NCBI GenBank assembly: GCA_026414545.1
Contig: JAOAIU010000026.1
Coordinates: forward strand, 1-50,878
Reading direction: 5' to 3'
Length of the DNA: 50,878 nucleotides
Source of the DNA: Candidatus Saccharicenans sp.
Lineage (GTDB): Bacteria > Acidobacteriota > Aminicenantia > Aminicenantales > Saccharicenantaceae
This document shows positions 9,462 through 17,449 of the stretch, one piece after another; position 1 is the first letter of the stretch; every line of letters starts with the position of its first letter. Below the pieces are notes generated by a model. It saw only the letters and a program-made list of their open reading frames with translations. It made no database searches and was not told the origin of the DNA. The translations under genes were made by a program, and so were the position numbers.

Positions 9462-10811
9462 TTATTTTGCCCTGACAGCCCGGACCCGGCTGGCGGCCGG
9501 TTTCCAGGCGTAATCCATCAGGATACAGGACATCAGCTTGATGCCAATTCCGATGGCTGATTCATCAGCCATAAAAGTGGGGGAGTGGACTGCAGTCTTT
9601 TCCAGGTGGGGCGGCACCACTCCTAGCGACAGCATCACCGCCGGCACTTCCCGGGCGAAATAGCTGAAGTCCTCCCCGCCCATCTCCGGCCGGTCCTCAA
9701 TCAGCCGGTCGGGCCCGCCGAGGACAACTTCGGCCGTGGGCAGGATAGCCCGCAGCAGTTCGGGATGGTTGTAAAGAGATGGTGTCCCGAACTGGTAGTC
9801 CAGCTCGAATGGCGCTCCATGAGACTGGCAGATGCCGGTGATGGTGCGGGTTATTTTTTCCTTGAGCCGCTCTCTCTGCTGGTCTCCATAACTTCTAACG
9901 GTAGCCCGGAGCTCGGCTTTATCCGGAATGATGTTGGTGGCCGTACCGGCATGAAAATAGCCGACCGTAATGACTGTGTGGTCCTGGACATCTATTTCCC
10001 GGCTGATCATGGTCTGCAGAGCCAGGACCACGTGGCTGCCGACCACTATCGGGTCAACGCACTGGTCGGGGTTGGCTCCGTGGCAGCCCTCCGAACGAAT
10101 ATTCAGGAAAAAGGTGTCGCAGTTGGCCCCGGAATAGCCAGGAACATAATGGACATAGCCGGCCTTAAGAGTGTCATCCACGTGAAAGGCAAAAATGGCC
10201 TCGGGCCGGTAATCACGGAAGACCCCGTCCTGGAGCATTTTCTGGGCGCCGTCGCCCCATTCTTCGGCCGGCTGGGCGATAAACAGGATGGTGCCGGGGA
10301 CCTGGCCTTTCATCTGGCTGAGAACCGCGGCCACGCCCAGCAGCATGGCCGTGTGAATATCGTGGCCGCAGGCATGCATCAGGCCGGTCTCCTGGCCGTT
10401 CCTGACGACCTTTTCCCTGGAGGCGAAAGGCAGGTCAGTCTCTTCGGAGATGGCCAGGGCATCCATGTCGCCGCGCATGGCCAGGACCGGGCCGGGCAAA
10501 GCTCCCTTGAGCACCCCCAGGACGCCGGTACCGCCGATTCCGGTCCGGACTTCAAAACCCAGCTTCTGGAAATAATCGGCCACCAGGCCCGAAGTTCGCT
10601 TTTCCTGGAAGGCCAGCTCGGGGTGAGCATGCAGGTCGCGCCTTATGGCTATGATTTCGGGCTCTAACCTGGCCGTGAGTTCCTGGATTTTCTGGTAATA
10701 GGCGGGGAGACGGAACTGGCGGTTTGCCAGCAGAGTTGGAGAAGCAAAGCCAAGAATCGTCAGGGTCAGAATTAGCCAAGAAATCTTTTTCGGCTTGATC
10801 CTTATTTTCAT
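9462..10811 (-). CDS. Secreted M20-family amidohydrolase / carboxypeptidase
   Basis: A 449-residue protein with an N-terminal signal or anchor segment (about residues 12-30) followed by an M20D-type metallopeptidase. Motifs in order are RRDLHAHPEL, MRGDMDALAI, the metal-ligand HACGHDIHTAM, the QPAEEWGDGAQ segment with the catalytic Glu pair, and the C-terminal MGGEDFSYF. The family hydrolyses N-acyl amino acids, indole-acetyl-amino acids or small peptides with two metal ions. The signal segment suggests periplasmic action. The ATG at 10811 has AGGAG seven bases upstream. It lies alone between gaps of about 400 and 330 bases. Substrate not determinable. Confidence 0.9.
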   Translation of the reverse strand: MKIRIKPKKISWLILTLTILGFASPTLLANRQFRLPAYYQKIQELTARLEPEIIAIRRDLHAHPELAFQEKRTSGLVADYFQKLGFEVRTGIGGTGVLGVLKGALPGPVLAMRGDMDALAISEETDLPFASREKVVRNGQETGLMHACGHDIHTAMLLGVAAVLSQMKGQVPGTILFIAQPAEEWGDGAQKMLQDGVFRDYRPEAIFAFHVDDTLKAGYVHYVPGYSGANCDTFFLNIRSEGCHGANPDQCVDPIVVGSHVVLALQTMISREIDVQDHTVITVGYFHAGTATNIIPDKAELRATVRSYGDQQRERLKEKITRTITGICQSHGAPFELDYQFGTPSLYNHPELLRAILPTAEVVLGGPDRLIEDRPEMGGEDFSYFAREVPAVMLSLGVVPPHLEKTAVHSPTFMADESAIGIGIKLMSCILMDYAWKPAASRVRAVRAK

Positions 10812-10927
10812 AGTACGCTCCTGACCAGGGCAAAATTCAAGGTTTGATTTTACTGCCGGGCGGGGGAAAAATACAGAAAAAATTTTTCAATTTTTTCCGT
10901 AAAGGCTCGACTAAAAGGTTAGGAAAT

Positions 10928-11015
10928 CCTCCCGAGGAGGGCAGGGGAGAAGGACTCTCGGGGGGCGTCCTTCTCCGGCCAATCTTACGCCTTGGATGGA
11001 GGCCCTCCTCTTTTT
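10928..11015 (+). promoter_or_regulatory. Structured leader / attenuator-like hairpins upstream of the GMP synthetase subunit
   Basis: In the 333-base divergent gap (10812-11144) a nested structure is visible on the plus strand. The outer 9-bp stem is 10934-10942 with 11002-11010. A perfect 10-bp inner stem is 10946-10955 with 10967-10976. TTTTT follows at 11011-11015, like an intrinsic terminator. The 5' arm of the outer stem can instead form a short hairpin with CCTCC at 10928-10932, giving two exclusive folds. It lies 130 bases before the guaA-type start codon. I recognise no known riboswitch core. It could also be the 3' end of a small RNA. Confidence 0.45.
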
Positions 11016-11144
11016 AAATCTCTGCTAATAATATCCAACTTTTTCCCGCAAAAATCAACTGGAAAATTCAGGAAAATTAATTTTTTATGGACTTGATTCT
11101 GGCGGTTATTGTATCATCTTTATACCCTTGAAACGGAGGAGGAA

Positions 11145-12077
11145 ATGGACGTCAAAAAATTCATCGAGCGCCAGGTAGACGAGATAAGAGAAACTGTGGG
11201 CAAGGATAAAGCTATCTCGGCCCTGTCGGGCGGCGTGGATAGCTCAGTGGCCACCCTGCTGGCCCACCGGGCCCTTGGTTCTCAGCTCAAGACCATCTTC
11301 ATTGATCACGGGCTGATGAGAGAAAAAGAGCCAGAAGAGGTTAAGGCTGCCTTTGCTCGCCTGGGAATAGAACTGGAGATAGTCGATGCCAGGAACGAGT
11401 TTTTCGAAGCCCTCAAGGGAAAGACCGACCCGGAAGAAAAAAGGAAAGCCTTCCGCAATACCTTTTACAAAGTTTTCGGCCGCCAGGTTCTGAAGAGCAA
11501 GGCCCGGTATCTCATTCAGGGGACAATAGCTGCTGACATCATCGAAACCAAAGGCGGAGTGAAAACCCAGCATAATATCCTGGAGCAGATAGGAATCGAC
11601 CCCGAAAAAGGCTTTGGCTTCAAGATTATTGAGCCCCTGAAGGAACTTTTCAAGCACGAGGTGCGGGAGGTGGGCCGGGTCCTGGGCCTGCCCGAGTTTA
11701 TTTTCAAACGGATGCCCTTCCCCGGGCCAGCCCTGGCCACCAGGATCATCGGCGAGGTCACCCCGGAGCGGGTGGAGCTGGTTCGGAAAGCAACCAGGAT
11801 AGTGGAAGAAGAGCTGGCCCCGCTCCAGCCATTCCAGGCTTTTGCCGTCTTGATGAATGACATGGGGACCGGGGTGGAAGAAGGCCGAAGGAAATTTGGC
11901 CACATCATCATCGTCAGGTCGGTGGAAAGCCAGGACGCCATGACTGCCCAGCCGACACCGGTTCCCTGGGATGTCCTGACCAGACTGGCCAGCCGGATCA
12001 CCAAAGAGATACCGTCGGTAGTTCGGGTGGCCTACGAGATCACTCCCAAGCCGCCGGCCACCATTGAATACATCTGA
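11145..12077 (+). CDS. guaA: GMP synthase, ATP-pyrophosphatase (synthetase) subunit
   Basis: A 310-residue protein beginning at ATG 11145, chosen over an upstream TTG because GGAGGAGG sits just before it. The PP-loop motif SGGVDSS binds ATP. The family segments FKRMPFPGPALATR and the C-terminal KPPATIEYI, with the dimerisation domain between, identify the XMP-to-GMP synthetase part of GuaA. Most bacterial GuaA proteins carry an N-terminal glutamine amidotransferase of about 190 residues; it is absent here and not next door. The enzyme must use a separate glutaminase subunit (as in archaeal GuaAa/GuaAb) or free ammonia. It is preceded by a structured leader. Confidence 0.9.
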   Translation: MDVKKFIERQVDEIRETVGKDKAISALSGGVDSSVATLLAHRALGSQLKTIFIDHGLMREKEPEEVKAAFARLGIELEIVDARNEFFEALKGKTDPEEKRKAFRNTFYKVFGRQVLKSKARYLIQGTIAADIIETKGGVKTQHNILEQIGIDPEKGFGFKIIEPLKELFKHEVREVGRVLGLPEFIFKRMPFPGPALATRIIGEVTPERVELVRKATRIVEEELAPLQPFQAFAVLMNDMGTGVEEGRRKFGHIIIVRSVESQDAMTAQPTPVPWDVLTRLASRITKEIPSVVRVAYEITPKPPATIEYI

Positions 12078-12207
12078 TAGAATGGAGGCGGTGCGGCCGA
12101 AGCCCGGCCGGTAAGAGTCAGCCATGGGGACCTGGAAACAACGGGCCAGAGCTGTGAGTTGCCAGCCTGCCCGGGACTGGCTGGGTCCAGGGGTGCTTAA
12201 TTCACTT
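12078..12207 (+). other. Gap after guaA with two GC-rich hairpins
   Basis: A CGGCCG hairpin (12094-12099 with 12105-12110, five-base loop) and a CCAGCC/GGCTGG hairpin (12162-12167 with 12179-12184) follow the guaA stop. Neither has a T-run, so they are at best weak or factor-dependent termination signals. No gene is seen. Confidence 0.3.
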
Positions 12208-12231
12208 ATATATGAACAACCATTCATATAT
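12208..12231. promoter_or_regulatory. Palindromic operator-like site before fucI
   Basis: A perfect 9-bp inverted repeat, ATATATGAA-N6-TTCATATAT, ends 23 bases before the fucI ATG. The size and AT-rich symmetry resemble sites bound by TetR-type dimeric repressors, and a protein bound there would block transcription of fucI. A near copy with the same six-base spacing and similar spacer (CAACCA here, GAATCA there) is at 29172-29191. No regulator gene is in the window, so the binding protein is unknown. Confidence 0.45.
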
Positions 12232-12254
12232 TCATAAGACTGAAAGGAGGAACC

Positions 12255-14000
12255 ATGCCCTTCATCGGTAAAAGGAATCCCGACAACCCCACCCTGGGGG
12301 TTTTTGTACCCTGCGACCCGAGGATCGATGACACCTCCAGAACCAGAGCCTTTAACATCGGCCGGATGACCGCCCGGTTGCTGGCCCGTCAGCTGCGTCT
12401 GCCTGACGGCAGCGCGCCCAACATTTTCTATTGCTCCCGGCTGGTGGACTCGGAGAGTACGGCCGATTCTGGAGCAAGAGAAATGAAAGAGGCCGGAGTG
12501 GCCGGGATTTTCATAGTCCCCGACACCTGGTTTTTCCCGGGAAAAACGGCCATGGCCCTGACTGCTCATTTCCCGTCCGATACGCCTCTGGCCTGTGTTG
12601 GCGGCAATAATGCTCCCAAGCCGGGAGTGGTCGGAATTGATGCCCTGGTTGGAGCCTATGCCCAGACCGGCCGGCTCTGCCAGATGATAATAGGCAACAT
12701 GCCCGAGACCGGCCTCGAACCGGAGTTCGACGAGCAAACAGCCGGCCAGATAGTGGACCTTGGCTATGCCATGCTGGCCAGGGTGGCCCTGCGGGGCAAG
12801 AGATACGTGGCCATTGATACTGATTCCATGCAGATGGAAACCGCCCTGAATCATGTCCATGCCGCCAGGAAATATTTCGGCCTGGAATCCACCCGCGAGT
12901 CGATGAAACTTTTTGCCGACATGCTGCACAAAAAAGGTGGATATGACCCCGAGGAACTCAGAGCCCTCAGGGACTGGGTGGTGAACGTCAAGTTCAAGAA
13001 CCGGATCTTTACCAACACCGAGGAAATAATAAGTTCCAGAAAGAACCTGCTCACCGGCCTGGACCGGGTAAAACCGCCGGCCCTGTCGGCCGAGGATAAG
13101 AAAAAGCTGGATGAGGGCCTGGCCCTCTACCTGATCATCAGGAATTACCTGAAGGACGTCAATGCCGTGGGCGGCGGCTGGACCAGCCAGCTGGCCTGGG
13201 GTTCCGACCGGCGCGGGATTCCGCTCAGCACGGCGGACATTGCCGAATCGCTGTTCAATTCGACCGAAGACCACACCGGCAAAAAACCGGTCATTCCCTT
13301 CGCCACCGAGAATGACATCCAGGCCCTGCTGACCATGATCTGTTATTGTTACCTGAGCGGGGGACAGCCGACGTTGTTCATGGATTTCCGCAAGGTCTAC
13401 GAGCCATGGGAAATAAGGAAGAAGGCCAGGGAGTTAAAGATTGACCTGGGAGCTTTCGAGAACGAAGGCTGGATGCAGCGCGGTTTTGTCGACGGCAACA
13501 ATTCGGGCTCGGCTTCGCTTGATTACGCCGATGAAGCATTTCTTTTCAAGGCCATCGAGTATTACTTCCCGGGGCTGGGATTTTCTGTAAGCTATCTTTC
13601 CCCGGCCGGGATCAGGGGTCTAGCTGGCCGCCTGGCATATTCCGACCTGAGCGGCCTGTTCACTATGGTCCAGGGTGAAGCCGAGAGCATTTCGCTGCCC
13701 CCGCTCCTGGCGGAAGAAGTCTGCCGGGCTTCCGATTATTCCTGGCCTCACACCTTCGTGACCTATGACTATCTGCCGGCCAGCCTGGTTAAGATGAGCA
13801 TGCCGGCTAACCATTTTCACCTGGTGACCGGGCTGAATCGCCGGCGCTGGCAGTACTTCTCCGATTACGCCTGCGTCCTGAATTACCGCTGGGAAAACCA
13901 GCCCGAGTACGACCAGGCGCTCGACCGGCCGGTGCCCATGCTCTACCGGCTGAACGGCGGGGAAACCCAGGCCAAGCTGCTGCAGGCCCGGCGGGTGTAA
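12255..14000 (+). CDS. fucI: L-fucose isomerase-family protein
   Basis: A 581-residue protein, close to the length of E. coli FucI (591). The active-site residues of the family align: Glu352 in FATEND, Asp377 in MDFRKVYEPW and His520 in PANHFHL, with NNSGSASLDY and WPHTF also shared. The family converts L-fucose to L-fuculose (or D-arabinose to D-ribulose) with a manganese ion in a cytoplasmic hexamer. AAAGGAGG precedes the ATG. No fuculose kinase or aldolase is adjacent, so the sugar may differ from fucose. An operator-like palindrome lies in its promoter region. The N-terminal half diverges from E. coli FucI, so the family is firm and the substrate is not. Confidence 0.8.
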   Translation: MPFIGKRNPDNPTLGVFVPCDPRIDDTSRTRAFNIGRMTARLLARQLRLPDGSAPNIFYCSRLVDSESTADSGAREMKEAGVAGIFIVPDTWFFPGKTAMALTAHFPSDTPLACVGGNNAPKPGVVGIDALVGAYAQTGRLCQMIIGNMPETGLEPEFDEQTAGQIVDLGYAMLARVALRGKRYVAIDTDSMQMETALNHVHAARKYFGLESTRESMKLFADMLHKKGGYDPEELRALRDWVVNVKFKNRIFTNTEEIISSRKNLLTGLDRVKPPALSAEDKKKLDEGLALYLIIRNYLKDVNAVGGGWTSQLAWGSDRRGIPLSTADIAESLFNSTEDHTGKKPVIPFATENDIQALLTMICYCYLSGGQPTLFMDFRKVYEPWEIRKKARELKIDLGAFENEGWMQRGFVDGNNSGSASLDYADEAFLFKAIEYYFPGLGFSVSYLSPAGIRGLAGRLAYSDLSGLFTMVQGEAESISLPPLLAEEVCRASDYSWPHTFVTYDYLPASLVKMSMPANHFHLVTGLNRRRWQYFSDYACVLNYRWENQPEYDQALDRPVPMLYRLNGGETQAKLLQARRV

Positions 14001-14034
14001 ATATGTAAATATCCTGGCTGTGGCCAGGCACCCG

Positions 14035-14057
14035 GGAACCAGTCCCTTCGGTTCCCC
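14035..14057. repeat. Hairpin repeat core, relative of the 39.9 kb repeat
   Basis: This 23-base stretch (GGAACC arm, AGTCCC spacer, GGTTCC arm) matches 39938-39960 at 21 of 23 positions. With one more flanking base on each side it forms a 7-bp hairpin just after the fucI stop. A CCCTCC block follows 23 bases later, as it does 21 bases after the copy at 39938. It is preceded by another small hairpin (CCTGGC-TGTG-GCCAGG). No T-run follows, so it is not a typical terminator. Confidence 0.5.
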
Positions 14058-14158
14058 AGCTGGGGAGAGCGGGTCTGCACCCTCCATGGAATTATAGCTA
14101 CTGCCGGGTCGCAGTGCCGGAGAGACCTTATCCGGCGGTTTTTCAAGCACAAGACGGA

Positions 14159-14187
14159 TTGACAGGAAAAGGCTAATCTGGTATTTT
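14159..14187 (+). promoter_or_regulatory. Sigma-70-type promoter of tRNA-Glu
   Basis: TTGACA (14159-14164), 17 bases, then TATTTT (14182-14187). The predicted start would be about five bases before the mature tRNA at 14199. Confidence 0.6.
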
Positions 14188-14198
14188 TTTAGCCTTGC

Positions 14199-14271
14199 GG
14201 CGCTATCGTCTAGAGGCCTAGGACGGGTGGTTCTCAGCCATCAAACCGGGGTTCGAATCCCCGTAGCGCTG
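14199..14271 (+). tRNA. tRNA-Glu (anticodon CTC)
   Basis: A 73-base cloverleaf: acceptor GGCGCTA/TAGCGCT, D-arm like other tRNA-Glu genes (GTCTAGAGGCC), anticodon stem GGTGG/CCATC around the loop TTCTCAG, and T-arm CGGGG-TTCGAAT-CCCCG. The discriminator base is G and CCA is not encoded. It ends six bases from the stop of the GWxTD gene on the other strand. Confidence 0.92.
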
Positions 14272-14277
14272 CTTCTT

Positions 14278-14922
14278 TTATTTATGGGGGAGAGCTTCCA
14301 GTTTAACCTTGTAAGCGTCCTCGTTTACTATTCCGAAAGTCAGGTCCTTGTTCAGGTTTTCTAAGGCCTGGACGTACTGGTTGTTCTGATAGGTGGCCGG
14401 GTTAAGTCTCCAGGTGTTGGGCGGGGAGAAGGTAAAAACGTAGTACACAAAATATTTTTCGTAGGGATAGACCCAGACTTCGGCGGTATTGGCCTGAATG
14501 TCCTCGTTGGTACGGTCATTGACATTCTGGGCGCCCGTGGCTCCGGTTGTTTGTTGTACAGTCGTTGCCCAATCGGTGTTCTGTCGATAATCTATGGAAG
14601 CCGGGGGGCCATTCAAAAGGTAAACCCGGGCCCGGTCGGTGTTCCAGGGCTGGGACCTGTTTTCGGTCTTATAAACCCGCTCTATGTAAGCGATGCGGGT
14701 GTCAAATTGCTCTTTGGCCACGGGCTGCCGGGCTTCCCAGAACAGGGTTTGAAACTGGGTCCGTCCTTCGGGCGTAAGGTGCTTATAAGTTTCTCTTTCA
14801 AAATCCTGCATGATGAAATAGTGCTTGGCATACCAGGGATCTCTTGAAGGTAGCATTCCGACTCCGCAGGCTGCAGAAATGATAAAAACCACCACCAGGA
14901 TGAACAGGTTTTTTTTATTCAT
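14278..14922 (-). CDS. GWxTD-domain protein, probable lipoprotein
   Basis: A 214-residue protein starting at ATG 14922, with AAGGAG upstream. It has a short hydrophobic leader ending ISAAC, a plausible lipobox (Cys19). The domain shows the family layout: FWEARQP near residue 67, then PWNTDRARVYLLNGPP, where WNTD is the name-giving motif (the first Gly is Pro here). GWxTD domains are common in Acidobacteria and Aminicenantes genomes and have no established function. The protein probably sits in the periplasm or at the outer membrane. It faces away from the GH113-like gene and ends beside tRNA-Glu. Confidence 0.75.
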   Translation of the reverse strand: MNKKNLFILVVVFIISAACGVGMLPSRDPWYAKHYFIMQDFERETYKHLTPEGRTQFQTLFWEARQPVAKEQFDTRIAYIERVYKTENRSQPWNTDRARVYLLNGPPASIDYRQNTDWATTVQQTTGATGAQNVNDRTNEDIQANTAEVWVYPYEKYFVYYVFTFSPPNTWRLNPATYQNNQYVQALENLNKDLTFGIVNEDAYKVKLEALPHK

Positions 14923-15046
14923 TTATTCGCTCCTTTTTCCCTGCCTATAAGTTAACACCCGCATAGATTAAAGTCAAATTCAGGGTGACAGGACACCGGT
15001 CTTTTGCTTCCTCTGGCAAGATTTGTTAACATAGAAACGAGATAAG

Positions 15047-16108
15047 ATGAAATTAAAAACATTTCTCCTGTCTTTGGTTCTGTTTTTGGTTGTGGTCTCC
15101 GGTCTTGTTTTTTTCCCTGGTTTCAGCCGCCTGAGCCAGCTCCGCAACGTAAGAGAGTTTCAAAAAGGTGTGGCTTTTACCGGCTACATGCGTGATGCCT
15201 ATAACAGCTGGCAGGCCGAGGAGTCTCTCCAGAACCTTAAAAAGACCAATGCCACCTGGGTCAGCATCCTGGCCACTGGTTACCAGGAAAACGTGTATTC
15301 GACGGTCATCGATTACACTGGAGCTTATACTCCGAATGACGATTCTGTGGTTCGCATGATCAATTATGCCCACCAGCTAGGCCTTAAGGTCATGCTTAAG
15401 CCGCACGTCGACCTGCTCAACGACCCCAATCACTGGCGCGGCCAGATTGGCCTGTATTTCAACGAAGCGGCCTGGCAGCAGTGGCTGAGCTCGTACCGTC
15501 AATTCATACTGCACTATGCCGGAATTGCGGCCGCCACCGGCACCGAGCAGTTCTGCATCGGCTGCGAGCTCGACGGCACCGTGGCCCGGGCCCAGGACTG
15601 GCGGCAGATTATAGCCGAGATCAGACAGGTCTATTCGGGCGCCCTGGTCTATGCCGATGACCAGGTGGAAAGCAGGCCGGAAGCAGTCACTTTCTGGGAT
15701 GCCCTGGATTTGATCGGGCAGGACCTTTACCCCACCCTGACCACCAAGACCAATCCTTCAGTTTCCGACCTCTGCTACGGCTGGGCCCGCCTGTTGCTCA
15801 AGATCAAGTCTCTTTCAGAGAAGTGGGGAAAACCGGTGCTGATCACCGAAATCGGCTACCGCAGTGTCCAGGGAGCGGCCCAGAGCCCCTGGGACTGGCA
15901 GAAGGAAGGTCCGGTGGACCTGGTGGTGCAGCGCAAGTGTTACGAGGCGGCGCTGCGCATGGTCTCTGGCCGGCCTTACGTGGCCGGAATGTACTGGTGG
16001 CAATGGTTTCCCGACCTGAGCGTCGGCGGCCCCAATGACACCAGCTTTTCTCCTTTCGGGAAGCCGGCAGAGAGGGTTCTCCGCTTGCGGTTTCTGCTGC
16101 CGATGTGA
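15047..16108 (+). CDS. GH113-like TIM-barrel glycosidase (mannanase-type), secreted or anchored
   Basis: A 353-residue protein with one N-terminal hydrophobic segment (about 4-24) and then a beta/alpha barrel. The segment KGVAFTGY begins the barrel. The probable acid/base Glu174 lies in IGCELDGT and the probable nucleophile Glu268 in LITEIGYRS; these match the two catalytic glutamates of GH113 beta-1,4-mannanases. YWWQW near the end is typical of the substrate cleft. It would hydrolyse mannan-like chains outside the cytoplasm, in keeping with the other glycosidases here. Other GH-A clan families with the same fold cannot be fully excluded. The ribosome site before the ATG is weak. Confidence 0.75.
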   Translation: MKLKTFLLSLVLFLVVVSGLVFFPGFSRLSQLRNVREFQKGVAFTGYMRDAYNSWQAEESLQNLKKTNATWVSILATGYQENVYSTVIDYTGAYTPNDDSVVRMINYAHQLGLKVMLKPHVDLLNDPNHWRGQIGLYFNEAAWQQWLSSYRQFILHYAGIAAATGTEQFCIGCELDGTVARAQDWRQIIAEIRQVYSGALVYADDQVESRPEAVTFWDALDLIGQDLYPTLTTKTNPSVSDLCYGWARLLLKIKSLSEKWGKPVLITEIGYRSVQGAAQSPWDWQKEGPVDLVVQRKCYEAALRMVSGRPYVAGMYWWQWFPDLSVGGPNDTSFSPFGKPAERVLRLRFLLPM

Positions 16109-16263
16109 GATTGGATTTCAAAGGTTAGCTCTTTTTCTCGGTATAAATATTGTCAGTGGAGAGCAAGGCCAAGGCGACTATAGTCATTTTTGACAAACCG
16201 GCAGCAACCTGATAAATCTAATCTGCTTTGGTTTTTATCGCTAATTGAATCCAGGTGGCAATC

Positions 16264-17424
16264 ATGGAGAAAATCATTGAAAACGTCAGAAAGAGCTTTG
16301 AAAATAGGTTCGGGCCAAAACCGCTGCTTCTGGCCTCGCCCGGAAGAATTAACCTGATCGGTGAGCATACAGATTACAACGAGGGCTTCGTGCTGCCCGG
16401 GGCCACTGACCGGGCGGTCATCTTTGCGCTGGCTCCACGCCACGACCGGCTCTGCCATTTTTATTCTCTTGATTTTGACCAGGAGTTTGAAATTGACCTG
16501 GACCATCTTCATAAGTCGGAATGGCGCTGGCCGAATTATCTCATGGGGGTGCTGGACCAGTTCCTTAAGGGTGGCCATGAGATCGGGGGTCTGGACCTGG
16601 CTTTCGGGGGGAACGTTCCCATAGGAGGCGGAATGTCTTCCTCGGCCGCGGTGGAAGGCGGGCTGGCCTTTGCCGTCAACCATATTTTTGGCCTAAATCT
16701 TGACCCGCTGTCGCTGGCCCTGCTGGCCCAGCGAGCCGAGAATGAATTCGTCGGGCTGCGCTGCGGTATCATGGATATGTATGCTAACCTCCACGGCCGG
16801 CCGGGGAAGGTGATGAAGATAGATTGTCGCCACCTGGTTCACGAATATTATCCTTTTGACCGGTCCGAGCTCCGGGTAATAATCAGCGATACCGGGGTCA
16901 GGCGGGAGCTGGCCTCCTCCGAATACAACGTCCGCCGTCGCCAATGCGAGGAAGGAGTCAAACTTCTGCGCCGGTACTACCCGGAAATTAAGAGCCTGCG
17001 TGACGTCAGCCTGGAGATGCTGGAGGAACACCGGGCCGAGTTCGATCCCGTGGTCTGGAGAAGGTGCGCCTATGTCGTTCGCGAAAACGCCCGCGTGGAC
17101 CTGGCCTGTCGGGACCTGCTCCGGTCAGATTTCATTACTTTCGGGGAAAGGATGGTAGAATCCCATCGCGGCCTGCGCGATGAGTACGAAGTGAGCTCGC
17201 CCGAATTGAATCTCCTGGTGGAATCAGCCTTGACCGTTCCCGGCGTGCTGGGGTCCCGGATGATGGGAGCCGGCTTTGGCGGTTGCACCATCAGCCTGGT
17301 TGAGGCCGGAGCCGTTGAAGAATTTAAGTCCAGGGTTTCTGCTGATTACCGTCGGGAAACGGGGCGCCAGCCGGCCATTCACGTTGTCAGAATTGAGGCC
17401 GGAACCAGGGTGCTTGAAGCCTGA
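16264..17424 (+). CDS. galK: Galactokinase
   Basis: A 386-residue GHMP kinase. The galactokinase signature INLIGEHTDYNEGF near the N-terminus, the ATP loop PIGGGMSSSAA and the C-terminal GAGFGGC motif are all present. It phosphorylates alpha-D-galactose to galactose 1-phosphate, the first committed Leloir step. ATG 16264 is preferred over an in-frame GTG at 16255 because AGGTGG lies five bases before the ATG. The rest of the Leloir pathway (galT, galE) is not in the window. A small radical SAM gene follows after 25 bases and may be co-transcribed. Confidence 0.92.
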   Translation: MEKIIENVRKSFENRFGPKPLLLASPGRINLIGEHTDYNEGFVLPGATDRAVIFALAPRHDRLCHFYSLDFDQEFEIDLDHLHKSEWRWPNYLMGVLDQFLKGGHEIGGLDLAFGGNVPIGGGMSSSAAVEGGLAFAVNHIFGLNLDPLSLALLAQRAENEFVGLRCGIMDMYANLHGRPGKVMKIDCRHLVHEYYPFDRSELRVIISDTGVRRELASSEYNVRRRQCEEGVKLLRRYYPEIKSLRDVSLEMLEEHRAEFDPVVWRRCAYVVRENARVDLACRDLLRSDFITFGERMVESHRGLRDEYEVSSPELNLLVESALTVPGVLGSRMMGAGFGGCTISLVEAGAVEEFKSRVSADYRRETGRQPAIHVVRIEAGTRVLEA

Positions 17425-17449
17425 GAAATATTCGCTTGGGGTAGGTGGG

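Noticed and set aside
10928-11015. A guanine riboswitch upstream of guaA
   Set aside because: The conserved purine-aptamer loops and three-way junction text are not present; only generic hairpins and a T-run are seen.
11244-13274. A 676-codon open frame on the minus strand across guaA and fucI
   Set aside because: It is antisense to two genes with intact catalytic motifs and shows no domain of its own; long antisense frames are expected with this GC-rich codon use.
12255-14000. Assignment as L-arabinose isomerase
   Set aside because: The length, the ATEND, FRxxYxPW and ANH motifs and the NNSGSA segment match the fucose isomerase family rather than AraA.
14031-14057. An intrinsic terminator for fucI
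   Set aside because: The hairpin is good but no T-run follows it; it fits better as a member of the repeat family.
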